Positions 45,389 through 56,789 of a DNA stretch of 64,000 nucleotides are shown piece after piece; within the stretch, counting starts at the first letter, position 1, and the number at the start of each line of letters is the position of its first letter. The stretch covers positions 29,781,842-29,845,841 of the forward strand of contig CM034544.1 of the NCBI GenBank assembly GCA_020002185.1, written 5' to 3'. The notes under the pieces were generated by a model that searched no databases, was not told where the DNA came from, and saw nothing but the letters and a program-made list of their open reading frames with translations. A program made the translations under genes and the position numbers. This stretch comes from Paraescarpia echinospica. Lineage: Eukaryota > Annelida > Polychaeta > Sabellida > Siboglinidae.

Positions 45389-46265
45389 CAGGCTGCGAAA
45401 TAAGGCCGGTCCGATCGTCCCGGACGAGTAGTTTCAGTGATCGGACTAGTCCATGTTTAGTGGAGCAGTCCCATCGGACTAGCTGTTATTAGGTAAATTA
45501 ATTTACGCTATGTATACGCTAGTTGGGTGTTGTGATGGAATAAAAAAAAATCAGACAGTAAGATAGCATTTTATCACAGGCAGCTAAATATTCCGTACGA
45601 CCATCAAATGGGAAACTTGCTGAACGCAGTGAATGTAAATGGCGGCTGTTTACATCCGGTTAGGGTAGCATAGGTAGTGCCACCTAGCGACCATGAGTGG
45701 TGAGCGACATGGACAAACATACATGCGTGGGTTACAGACATCGTTACGTGCTATCCCGTCGTGATGGTAGTTGCGTTATTCCTGCATTGGGTGATTATTT
45801 TAGCAAGTTACCAAACGCCAGCAATGTTACTGATTGTTTAGTCGGCTTCGGGAAAGGAAACGCTAATGAAAAGTATAGGGCAAATGATGCAACTTAGTCC
45901 GACAATGTCGGTCCTTTGTCGCCGTCAGGCTTCAAATTCTGCTGGCATCGCCTTGTCCACGACTCCTGTTTGCTGCCCCTGATTAAACTAGTCATTTCTT
46001 CTGATAACTTTGCAATTGGATCTACGAAATCACATGTATTTGTTTCTATCAATGACACATTTATTCGAACATTTAATTGAAATGGGAAACGGCTTGTTTT
46101 CTTTATGAAATAAAGCCACTTTTACTATGTGCCATAACTGTCACACATATATGATACAACAGTACGATTGATTTTTAAGGACTAGTAAAATAATATGAGG
46201 ACTAGTTGTTTCTGAGTCAGCTAGTCCGACGGACTACCTGTCAACTAAATCCACTGTGCACCCTG
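45389..46265. mobile_element. putative non-autonomous hAT element
   Basis: The ends caggctgc (45389) and gcaccctg (46258-46265) form short inverted repeats, and the hexamer catact flanks both sides. Subterminal cggactagtcc, cggactagc, ggactagt and gctagtccgacggacta words near both ends match those of the autonomous hAT at 29103-32252. The one internal frame (45697-45897) has no transposase motif. Confidence 0.6.
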
Positions 46266-46269
46266 CATA

Positions 46270-46618
46270 CTAAATATGGTAGGTGGGGAGGGAGGCGAAA
46301 TTCAATTTTGTTATCGGGAACTCGAATACGGGAAACGGAAAACTTGTTTAGATACGTCCGCTCACTTGAGAACCTAGATCGTTGTGTGCTGCAATTGCCC
46401 CGCGCACAAGTTACGCGGTCTTTCTGCGCTACACTGATTGGCTGGGAGTTTACCTTGTATTACTATGCAGTTGTCATGCAACAGCTGCGGCTGTAGGGGT
46501 AATCTACATATCGGACCCTGACCTGGTTAAAGTCCACCTCACCCATAAAGGGTGGCTCATATCAGTAGTACTGCCACCTTACGTAAAGATCAGTATGAAA
46601 TCTAATTTCATACCTAAA
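46270..46618. other. spacer, nothing recognised
   Basis: Somewhat GC-richer DNA between the hAT derivative and direct repeat 2. Two overlapping frames of 96-98 codons run across it without recognisable domains. Confidence 0.3.
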
Positions 46619-46619
46619 T

Positions 46620-46955
46620 TTACGCAAGGCACCAACACAACACCAGGTAGAATGAAAATGGCCAGGATTTATTTCTGACATTTGAAACGTGAAAACATGC
46701 AATATTTACAACAAATGAGGGCCAATGGAGGTCCTCATACATTGCGTCGATTACCTAAACATCACACGACAAGAGGCCCACATTATGGGTATGAACAATA
46801 ACATACGGAAATTAAACAATGATCCACAAATCACGTGGTACAATGATTATATAAATATATCAGTATTGTAGCTAATAAGGTTTTATATAATATCCAGAGA
46901 GGTGGGGCCATTCCGCCACCAGGTCACCGCGGCAACAGGAAGTAAGTGTTTATGG
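46620..46955 (+). repeat. long direct repeat, copy 2
   Basis: Copy of 44998-45292 with only a few differences (atatgtg/aaatgag, cgtcg-t/cgtcgat). It is followed by cggcaacaggaagtaagtgt, which precedes copy 1. Confidence 0.9.
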
Positions 46956-46989
46956 CTGGGAAGTTTAACCACATGCGTGTGTTTATATG

Positions 46990-47430
46990 TGACCTGCCAC
47001 AGTGAAGTGGGTGCAAAGTCACAAAATTGTGAAATTGAGTGTTGTACCATTTAAAATTGTATTTCATTTGAAAAAAATATCCAGTATTTTTTATGTATTG
47101 ATAAAATTGAATGTTGTACCGTTTTGGATTCCACAGATTATGAGCTTTAAAATTGTACCAAATTTGTTGAAATATCTTCAGTAGTTTTTTATTTATTGCT
47201 AAAATTGAAGCAAGCTTAAAAAAGCAACATTTTGAGAAACAAGGTAATTTTGACTCATAATATCTCTTACTTTGAAACTGTGAGTTCACAGATGCAGGTA
47301 TTTTATTAGTTTTGGGTTGTTTATCGAGGAAAATAAAATGGTCATTTAACGTTTCGTTGTTTGAGATGAGATTATACGGTTGTATTTCTGCTAAAATCAC
47401 AAAATTGATGGAACTTGGCCTGGTTCCTTT
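46990..47430 (+). repeat. dispersed repeat related to 9400-9750
   Basis: Same block order as at 9400-9750. It also has an internal duplication of about 100 bp (gtgttgtaccatttaaaatt / atgttgtaccgttttggatt). The 188-codon frame on the minus strand is not a gene. Confidence 0.6.
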
Positions 47431-47434
47431 TTTG

Positions 47435-48125
47435 ACCCGTGTCCAGGATAGACCCATGCAACTTATTACCCAGTTCGCTGTGTAGGTCATATACTGGTTG
47501 TATAACTCACCCTTTTCAGAGAATGTATATTGACATAATACATTTATTATATGTGGTACGTCATCATGGTTCAGCTAGTAAGGGTCATTTTGGCAGTATA
47601 CATTGGAGGTCTGAGAATTATATAACAGGGCAATATATCTGTTAAATACATTTTCATCCATAATTCAATTTGTTGCAAAGTTATGGGTGGGTGAACTGAC
47701 CCACCAAAGAATTTTTGACAGATGATATATAAATTATTTTCAAATTGCATACCACTCAATCCAAAACACTGTTAAAAATACTTTACCTGCGATAATATTT
47801 TGACTTTTCCTAAATTTTCTTTAAAAATACCTTACTATCGAAACAGGTGCGGCCTGTCACATATTGACATATGATTCTATGACTATGTGATAGAAAGTAG
47901 CGGCTTTTTTGTGTTGCCAGTAGACATATCTTGGTTGTAATTAGATACTCGAACATTGTGCAACATTTAAGTGTTGGTATATTATATTCAATACTGTTTG
48001 AAGTAAAGAAAGGAATCAGCTGGATCAGTACAGCTTGATGGAAAGAAAGGAATGTTATAAATATGACATAGTTGTGTCACTAAAGAAATTGTGTACATAT
48101 TTCAATAATCATAGTATATTTATTT
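47435..48125. other. intergenic, nothing recognised
   Basis: AT-rich DNA with no supported feature. Confidence 0.35.
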
Positions 48126-48130
48126 AACAG

Positions 48131-48193
48131 GAAGAGATCACCCTGGCATGGTGCTTCAAATGGCAGAATTGAAGCCTGGACATAGTAGTTCAC
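48131..48193 (+). CDS. very weak candidate 5' exon of the plus-strand filamin gene
   Basis: An open stretch between acceptor tttatttaacag and donor gtacct reads (x)RDHPGMVLQMAELKPGHSSS. It has the same phases (2 bases, then 1) as the candidate exon at 21113-21042, and a loosely similar spacing of D, G-x-V and L-K-x-G. It could well be chance. Confidence 0.15.
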
Positions 48194-48489
48194 GTACCTG
48201 GCCTAAAATTGTTTAGTGATTAACTTAATTCACCGGTTATTAGGTATTTGGCTACATTGTTCGATTTACCGATTTAAAATGGTGTCCTTGGTTTAATGAA
48301 ATGTACTGTAAGCAAATGATTTACTCAGTAACAGAACAGAATACTGGTCCTATGTATCAAGTGTACCTGCTATTAATAGTGTGTAAAGCAGTCAGGTGTG
48401 ACGGCTTTTGTCAGTGACCCCTTCACTCAGTCAGGGCAATGTTTATGTTCAACCACAGCCTTGAAACACTAGATATGCATCAGAATCTC

Positions 48490-49245
48490 CCCGCAGGTTC
48501 ACTTTCTGCGTTCATTCACTAACTTTGGGGATAGTGTAACAGTATCTCCTCCCAGGTTCACATTCTGTGTTCATTCACTAACTTTGGGTTAAGTGTAACA
48601 GCATCTCCTCCCAAGTTAACGTTCTGTGTTCATTCACTAACTTTGGGTTAAGTGTAACAGTATCTCCTCCCAGGTTCATTTTCTGTGTTCATTCACTAAC
48701 TTTGGGGGAAGTGTAACAGTATCTCCTCCCAGGTTCACATTCTGTGTTCATTCACTAACTTTGGGGATAGTGTAACAGTATCTCCTCCCAGGTTCACATT
48801 CTGTGTTCATTCACTAACTTTGGGGGAAGTGTAACAGTATCTCCTCCCAGGTTCACTTTCCGTGTTCATTCACTAACTTTGGGGGAAGTGTAACAGTATC
48901 TCCTCCCAGGTTCACTTTCTGTGTTCATTCACTAACTTTGGGTTAAGTGTAACAGCATCTCCTCCCAAGTTAACGTTCTGTGTTCATTCACTATCTTTGG
49001 GTTAAGTGTAACAGTATCTCCTCCCAGGTTCATTTTCTGTGTTCATTCACTAACTTTGGGGGAAGTGTAACAGTATCTCCTCCCAGGTTCACATTCTGTG
49101 TTCATTCACTAACTTTGGGGGAAGTGTTAAGTGTAACAGTATCTCCTCCCAGGTTCACTTTCTGTGTTCATTCACTAACTTTGGGGGAAGTGTAACAGTA
49201 TCTCCTCCCAGGTTCACTTTCTGTGTCCATTCACTAAGAACAATT
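48490..49245. repeat. 59-bp minisatellite, about 13 units, inverted relative to 24.5-27.0 kb
   Basis: The unit ggttcactttctgtgttcat + tcactaactttgggggaagt + gtaacagtatctcctccca is the reverse complement of the array at 24485-26968. Unit variants (gttaagtgtaacag, caagttaacg) recur as blocks. Confidence 0.97.
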
Positions 49246-49680
49246 GGCCTCTGATCTACCAAATGGCGATGTATGCAAAACACATAATTATAGTTATTTA
49301 GAGATATTGACTTATGCATATGCTATGATTGTCTTGATGCCCGTATCCTACCTTTGTATATATAGTTTTTTTATCATGGAACATAAGGCTATTTTTTATA
49401 ATGACAACTGTATGAAGTAATGTTTAATCTAGCAGATGTTATACCTCCTTAGTAATGTAGTTTACACATATTACCATTGTCAACATTATTGGAGAAGACA
49501 AAGCTTGTCGAGGTCTGATGCATAATTTTGAATGTTACATAGGCAGTCGCAACATACAGAATAGATTAATTGACAAATCTCCAACTTTGCAATTGATCTA
49601 AGTCACAAACAAGATTATGTGCATGATTGTCATCAGGCGTTGCCTTGCCAACAGTGTTGATGACGGTTATATATATATTA
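49246..49680 (-). repeat. mirror copy of 24000-24485
   Basis: Reads aagaacaattggcctctgat, ctaccaaatggcgatgtat, tatgattgtcttgatg, acataaggcta, gacaactgtatga, ggcagtcgcaaca and caggcgttgccttgccaaca, all in order, as the reverse complement of 24485-24000. It continues after the LINE at 51640-51900. Confidence 0.85.
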
Positions 49681-51600
49681 TAATAATAATAATAAAATAA
49701 CTTCTGTTGTGCCTAAATCTTTGGAAACCAAGCTCAGAGTCGCATCAAAACAAAACGATTGGTCAATCTCAAAATCCATAAGTAATTTTCCAGTTGTCAA
49801 CAGATGGGTCAAGGTGCTAGAGAGCTACGGTGGATAAGCAAGGTTGTAAAGATAAGTTTTTAAATGACGACAGAATTTTGTAATATTTTGAACTGATCTA
49901 ACACTAAGAGGGAGCATATTCCAAAGAGTTGGTGCAGCAACTGAAAAATGTATGCCCTTTAGTTCCAATGTTAGTGTTGACTCTAGGAACAAAAAGTAGG
50001 TCAGAACTAGATGATCGAAGCTGGATAGGTTTTCTTACAGGAGTAAGCAATGAATGCAAATAAAATAGTTGCTTATTGGACAGTGCCTGGTATGTAATGG
50101 TACAGATCTTATATATTATACGTTATCATACAGGAAGTCAATGCAAAGACTTCAGTAGTGGTACAGAGCGAGAAAAACGTGGAGATCTTGTAACTATACT
50201 CTTGCTAGACAATTTTGGACACGCTGAAGTTTTGTGATATTCTTGCTAGCAATATTATAAAGGAAGGAATTGCAATAGTCAAGTCTGCTGCTAACAAGCG
50301 CTGTTGCAATAGTTTTAGCAACAGAAAATGACATATACCGGTGAATACGGCGAAGATCACGAATATGATCAAAACAGCAGCGACATGTTTGAGATATATG
50401 TTGTCGGAAATTGAAGTTACCATCAAAGATCACTCCCAGATTCCGCACTGAGTTTGCTGACGTGATGTGCTGATTCAAAATAAGCCTAGGGAAAAGACTG
50501 TCAAGTTTACTATGCTGCATTGGATTACCAATTATGATCAATTCAGTTTTATTTGCATTTAATTTCAACTTGCTGTCAGTCATCCAGTGGAAGATATCTT
50601 GAAGGCAATCACTAAGTTGGTTAAGGGAGTGATTTGTATCCGGGGTAGCCAACGAAATGTAGATCTGAGTGTCATCAGCATAAATATGATGATCCAAGCT
50701 TGTTTTTGTATAACAGAGCTTAGTGGCTTGGTGTAAAGAGTAAAAAGCAAAGGCCCAAGAACAGAACCCTGGGGAACACCAAATAAAACTGGCAATGCAG
50801 CTAAAAAGCAGTTCCCAATCTGTGTAGTTTGGTATCTATCAGTTAGATATGAAGAAAACCAGCTTAGAGCTGTGCCAGATATGCCGTACCACTTTAATAG
50901 GCATTCAATGAGAATGCTGTGATCAATCGTGTCAAAAGCAGCAGAGAGATCTAGTAAGGTAAGTCCAGTCACTTTACCATTACTAATGTTCAAGTTAATG
51001 TCATTATGAACCTTTAAGAGGGCAGTCTCTGTTGAATAAAACTGTCTATATGCTGATTGTGACACATTAGTTAAGACATTTGTGCTAATGTGAGACCTTA
51101 GACGACTTGCTACAACCTTTTCTAGTCTTTTGGAAATAAAGCTAAGGTTAGAAATAGGTTTATAACTGTTTAGATCTTGTTTAGGCAGAGATAACTTCTT
51201 AGGAAGTGGTGTGACATGGGCGTATTTGAAATCATCAGGAAAACAGCCAGAGCAAAGTGATGCATTTATAATATTTGTTATAGGTCCAATCGAGACATGC
51301 TTTTAGCAGTATTGTTAGAAATGGATCAAGTGCACAAGATTTATTTGGGGAAGACATAATTATTTTTCTAACTTCATCAATTGTTGCAGGTTCAAATGAT
51401 ACAAGTTGAGAATTTACTTGTGGAAAGTCCACACTGACATTACTTATATTATGACCTGGGAAAGCAGAACGAATAATACTGATTTTATTCTTAAAGTGAC
51501 TAAAGAACGAATCACCTAGAGACTTAATTGACACATGATCAGGTAGCGATGGAGTAGGCCGTCTGTGTAGAATGTTATTGATTCAGTTCCAACTGAGTCG
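49680..51600 (-). mobile_element. L2/CR1-like LINE, about 1.9 kb, 5'-truncated
   Basis: Minus-strand order: linker (IKSLGDSFFSHFKNKISIIR, then EVRKIIMSSPNKSCALDPF); polymerase (MSQSAYRQFYSTETALLKVH, LLDLSAAFDTIDHSILIECL, VLFGVPQGSVLGPLLFTLYT); frameshift; catalytic YADDTQIYISLA; KTELIIIGNP; NLGVIFDGNFNFRQHI; TALVSSRLDYCNSFLY. The 3' UTR ends in (TTATTA)n at 49680. Three frames are needed, so it is inactive, but it is the best LINE in the window. It interrupts the mirror copy of the 23.7-24.5 kb region. Confidence 0.9.
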
Positions 51601-51639
51601 AGTTATCAGACTTATTTATGACCATATTTGTATAATAAT

Positions 51640-51905
51640 CTGATTTAGCTTTGGCCATACTATTGCTGCACGACATCTCTGATTCTCATAAATGAACCAG
51701 TCCTAAATACAGTTGTCATTTTAAAAACTTTCCCTTACGTTTTGTAATTAAGAAAAACTTGTCTACAGAATTTCAACAAAATATATGACAGAATGTATAA
51801 ACAGTGTTCACATGTTTAACGTCCATTTTTGGATGGCTTGACGAACCTGTTGCTAGGCACCAGGTCACACGGTGGACAGGTCAGATGTTGATAAGAAAAT
51901 AGAAA
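51640..51905 (+). repeat. mirror copy of 23720-23970
   Basis: gattctcataaatgaa, aatacagttgtca, ccctta, aagaaaaacttg, gaatttcaacaaaatatatg, tttttggatggctt and ctaggcacca-atca follow in the order of the reverse complement of 23970-23720. It continues the copy at 49246-49680. Confidence 0.85.
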
Positions 51906-51909
51906 GTTG

Positions 51910-53280
51910 ACTACTGTAATGACTGTATGTATTAAACATAATTAAGTTATCAGGTGTCTATAAACACAGTGCACAAAAATAGTTCCCAGATACTCTGTTA
52001 CTTACTTACGCGAATGAGTCTTGTCATCATGTCACCCCCGTTTTATTGCCATGGTATTAATAGGGCTTTATAACGTTATTTTAACAATACCTTGTATATC
52101 ATTGTCTGATTACATAGGAGCAGAAATAAAATTATTTCACAGAGGTGTCCGAAGACTGAAGGTACACCAAAATAATAAATTTTTTGGACGACCAAACACA
52201 CAGTTTCCAGATAAACAGAGTAATTACTGTATACTCATGACCTGAAAAATCGTGCCTGATCAAAAATCGCGTTACAGAAATCTTGTGTTCTAACATTCTT
52301 GGCCTATTTTAATACACTGCCCGATCTCGCACTAATTCTCGTGACACGTTCCAGATGCATACCAGACACCCAAACCCATCCCAAATCTTTCCAGCCTACC
52401 CATATTAATATATTGTAACTGGTCACTGGCCTAGTTGTTAGGACAACCTTTTGCCAGAAATCGCACGCGCTCACCCATCTAACTGACGTAACCAGCAACA
52501 GGCAGAGAAGGCGGATGCTGGGTTGAAATTTCAGCCCGATACATGCAAAACTATCGGCGATGTGGGTGCACAGACAAACAGAGAACAAACTGTTTTACAA
52601 TATAGAAGATATGTCGTATTTTTAGTTATTCAGTATAACTTTTGACACTCACTTTTTATAATATACTAATTTGATGGGCAATCATTTCTATGCTAAATGA
52701 CACATAGCTCCATCTGTATGAAATAAATGAAATGCGAAACAGGACATTTCTTGTAATCGTGTTGACATGACCAGCGACAGGTAGACTTGGTGCATGATAA
52801 ATGAGTATCTTCAAATGTCAATAACTTAAAATCTATTCAAAATTTCAGCATACATCCAGCAACATATTTGTAGATGGCATAATTATCTTTATAATGATAT
52901 AGAAAAACATTAAATTTTGTGGCTGGGACTCCACGTACAGCCTTTTAAAATATTGACCCCCCCCCCCGAATTTTCAACCCCCAGATGAATTTCAAAAAAG
53001 TATAAATCTATACATGCAAAACTGAAGGAGATGTGGGTGCACAAACAAACAGAGAACGAACTGATCCATTCCATGAATACTGATCCATTCAATTTGTTTT
53101 TCTACCAGTTGTGCCAATGATGGTCATTAATGTGAATGCCTAGACTTGGAACTATTAGTTAATCCAGTGGCCAACTGGCCCACTCTAAATTCCACTGGTC
53201 GTATAAGATGTAATTGCCAGTCTTGAGGACAGGCATGCAGGTCTCTGGCTAGGCCATTGTCCACCAGTATACTTGTGTTT
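51910..53280. other. upstream or intron region with one direct repeat pair
   Basis: Direct repeats near 52540-52590 and 53014-53070 share catgcaaaact, gatgtgggtgcaca and acaaacagagaacaaactg. No supported coding exon was found. A C-run lies at about 52965. Confidence 0.4.
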
Positions 53281-53283
53281 CAG

Positions 53284-53375
53284 TTTGTTGAGGATGGCTT
53301 TTTGGAGAAGGAAACAATTAAAGGTCAGCAATCTCCACGAGACAGGCGTGGTGGGACAGCTCATTCAGTTTGACA
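53284..53375 (+). CDS. candidate exon of the plus-strand filamin gene, paralogue of 16956-17050
   Basis: A 92-bp open stretch between acceptor acttgtgtttcag and donor GTGAGTATTG. In the phase used by its counterpart (1 base, 30 codons, 1 base) it reads LLRMAFWRRKQLKVSNLHET, then GVVGQLIQFD. End residues (IQFD versus FEFN), length and the ten donor bases agree with the minus-strand gene's exon, while the middle is diverged. The exon that should link it to 59292 was not found. Confidence 0.4.
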
Positions 53376-53539
53376 GTGAGTATTGCATAAGACACCATCA
53401 TTGTCATTATAGCGTCAATTTAGCCTGCTTCTCCAAGGCTGTCTTGTGTTTTATTTAATTAAGTTATTATTTTTAAAATTAATTTGACCGTCCTTATAGT
53501 TATTATATCATGATTTTAGTTGACTTACATTTTATTTGC

Positions 53540-54893
53540 ATTGTGCTCACACTTATGCTACATTTAATACTTATGCTACATTTAACACTTATGCTACATT
53601 TAACACTAATGCTAAATTTAACACTTATGCTAAATTTAACACTTATGCTACATTTAACACTTGTGCTACATTTAACACTTATTCTACATTTAACATTTAT
53701 GCTAAATTTAACACGTATGCTACATTTAACACTTATGCTACATTTAACACGCAACATTTAACATGCAACATTTAACACTTAGGCTACATTTAACACTTAC
53801 GCAACATTTAACACTTAGGCTGTGTTTAATACTTACGCAACATTTAACACTTACGCAACATTTAATACTTATGCTGTGTTTAACACGTACGTTACATTTA
53901 ACACTTATGCTACATTTAACACTTATGCTACATTTAATACGCATCATTTAACACGCAACATTTAACACGCAACATTTAACACTTAGGCTACATTTAACAC
54001 TTATGCAACATTTAACACTTATGCTATGTTTAATACTTACGCTGCATTTAACACTTACGCAACATTTAACACTTATGCTATGTTTAACAGTTATGCTATG
54101 TTTAACACTTACGCTACATTTAACACTTACGCAACATTTAACACTCATGCAATGTTTAACACTTACACTACATTTAACACTTACCCTACATTTAACACTT
54201 ATGCTATGTTTAACACTTACACAACATTTAACACTTTTGCAACATTTAACACTTATGGAACATTTAACACTTACGCAACATTTAACACTTATGCTACATT
54301 TAACACTTACCCTACATTTAACACTTATGCTATGTTTAACACTTACGCAACATTTAACACTTTCGCAACATTTAACACTAACCAACATTTAACACTTATG
54401 CTACATTTAACACTTACGCAACATTTAAAACACAACATTTAACATGCAACATTTAACACTTAGGCTATATTTAACACTTACACAACATTTAACACTTATG
54501 CTATGTTTAACATTTACGTTACATTTAATACTTACGCAACATTTAACACTGATGCTATGTTTAACACTTACGTTACATTTAAAACTTACGCAACATTTAA
54601 CACTTACGCAACATTTAACACTTACACAACAATTAACACTTATGCTATGTTTAATACTTACGCAACATTTAACACTTACGCAACATTTAACACTTATGCT
54701 ATGTTTAGCACTTACACTACATTTAACACTTACGCTACATTTAACACATATGCAACATTTAACACTTACACTACATTTAACACTTACGCAACATTTAACA
54801 CTTACGCAACATTTAACACTTATGCAGTATTTAATACTTACGCAACATTTAACACTTATGCTACATTTAACACTTATGCTATGTTTAATGTTT
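53540..54893. repeat. 18-bp minisatellite, about 74 units
   Basis: The unit acatttaacacttatgct and variants (acgcaa, ctatgtt, ttacact) recur over 1.35 kb, with composite blocks of 4-6 units. Since 18 is a multiple of three, long open frames appear on both strands (for example 54026-54442 and 53948-54388). They are side effects. Confidence 0.96.
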
Positions 54894-55084
54894 TATGTTA
54901 ATTACATTTTGTAGAGTTCTTTGAGCATTTTATTGGAAATTGCGCTTTATAAAAAAAAATAATAGTATTATTAATAAATATTATAGGAGCCTACTATGAA
55001 ATGGCTTACCCATATCTAGCAGTCGTCCGTTTTTGGCAGTGCCTCAGCTACATTTTCTAGCCCTGCATCATATTTAAGGTGTAT

Positions 55085-55600
55085 GTATGAATGTCTTGAC
55101 ATACACAACACACCACACTCATGACATTGATGACATACCTATGACACACAACACGCTTGTGACACACGCAATACATTCATGACACTGATGACATGTCTAT
55201 GACACACAACATGCTTGTGACACACACAACACATTCATGACACTGACGACATGTCTATGACACACAACACGGTTGTGACACACACAACACATTCATGACA
55301 CTGATGACATGTCTATGACACACAACACGGTTGTGACACACACAACACATTCAGTGATTCATGACACTGACGACATATCTATGACACACGACACACCTGT
55401 TACATACACATCACACCCATGATAATGATGACATATCCATGACACGCGACACATGTTACATACGCAGCACACAATACGACACTGATTGCACACCAGTTTC
55501 ACCTGTGACAAATAACACACATGACAAAAGGAACACGCCCATGAGGCAATGACACACATGACATATCCATGTCACACAACGCACCATTCAGTGGTGTACA
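55085..55600. repeat. 58-bp degenerate tandem repeat, about 7-8 units
   Basis: The unit gacatgtctatgacacacaa + cacggttgtgacacacacaa + cacattcatgacactgat is clear at 55125-55380 and decays to either side. Confidence 0.85.
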
Positions 55601-55624
55601 CAACAATGACAGTTCTGCTGCTGT

Positions 55625-56320
55625 TAACAATTAGTGCCGATATGAAGGTTTCAGAGCAGTATGGTATTGCCACTTGGATTAATTAGGCGAAATATAATGT
55701 ATAAGGAAAAAGAGTTAATAATACCACTGTATAAAACAATAGTTAGGCCTCATTTATAATATTGTATTCAAGCATGGAGGCCATATCGCAGGAAGGACAT
55801 AGATATGCTAGAAAGAGTGTAGAGGAGAGCAACTAAATGATAACAAAACTGAGGGATCTTAGTTACGAAATACGCCTAAAAATGTGGTTTAACAACACTA
55901 GAGACCAGGAGATTGAGAGGAGATCAAATAGAAAGTGTTTAAAATATTGAATGGTTATGAAACTATTGATAGAAATATTTTTTTCTCAGTTAAGAAAGAT
56001 AGAAGGACTAGAGGACATGAAGTTACATTAGTAAAGGAGCAGTGTAGATTAGATATAAGAAAGTTCTCATTCTCACAAAAGACTGTAAATGAATGGAACA
56101 GATTATCTCCAGATTGTGTTGATGCTAGTAGCGTGAATATGTTTAAAAATAAAATCGACACATACCTTAAAAGGGCGGGATACACATAGATAAAAAGTGT
56201 TGGACTCTCGATAAGCCAAAAGGCTTCCTTGTCCACCTGCCATCTAGATTTAATTTTCTGGATGGCAATCTTGTTAAATCTTGTTCTTGTTAAATCTATA
56301 AAAACAGTATATCCATATAA
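55625..56320 (+). mobile_element. LINE 3' end, relative of 27385-28035
   Basis: Remnants in several frames: TIVRPHL-YCIQAWRPY, LERV-RRATK, KCGLTTLETRRLRGDQI, FKILNGYETIDRNIF, then an 84-codon frame with RTRGHEVTLVKEQCRLDIRK and FSFSQKTVNEWNRLSPDCVD. This is the polymerase C-terminus of the same LINE family as at 27.4 kb, with several frameshifts. Confidence 0.85.
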
Positions 56321-56329
56321 ATGAATAAT

Positions 56330-56785
56330 CATTTTTATTTACTTGTTTTTACTTTTTGTACAGGTCATGAAATTATTACATTTAATTTTTAATTAATTCA
56401 GGTAAAAGATGATGTCACCAAAAAAGAAGAAAAGTAGTTTTGTTAACAAATAATCATCAAATACTAATTAAAAATGTTTTAATTAGTCTAGCCTTTTTGC
56501 ACTGTCCACATTTCAGTTTGCCAACTGTAGTTTGTTTATTATTTAATTTCTGTTTATTCACAAAAATATTCCATTAAAATGTATGATTTATGAATTGTTA
56601 TTACAAAATAATTCATGAAATTATTTAGGTAATTAATTATTAAACGTTAATTAACATCACAGTGGAATGAAAACTACACAATTATATATGGTTTTCCATG
56701 CTACTTATGCAATAAAAAATCATTCATCTAAATAATGCTAGTACAGTGTATTAACAGTTTGAAGTATTGTAGAACAGAGGGATGG
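56330..56785. other. intron or intergenic, nothing recognised
   Basis: Very AT-rich sequence with no supported feature. Confidence 0.4.
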
Positions 56786-56789
56786 TAAT

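Noticed and set aside
46924..47490. 188-codon minus frame
   Set aside because: Falls in a dispersed repeat shared with 9.4-9.75 kb, where the frame is not kept.
52021..52245. 74-codon plus frame as an exon of the plus-strand filamin gene
   Set aside because: No domain, no counterpart in the sister gene and no good flanking splice pair in phase.
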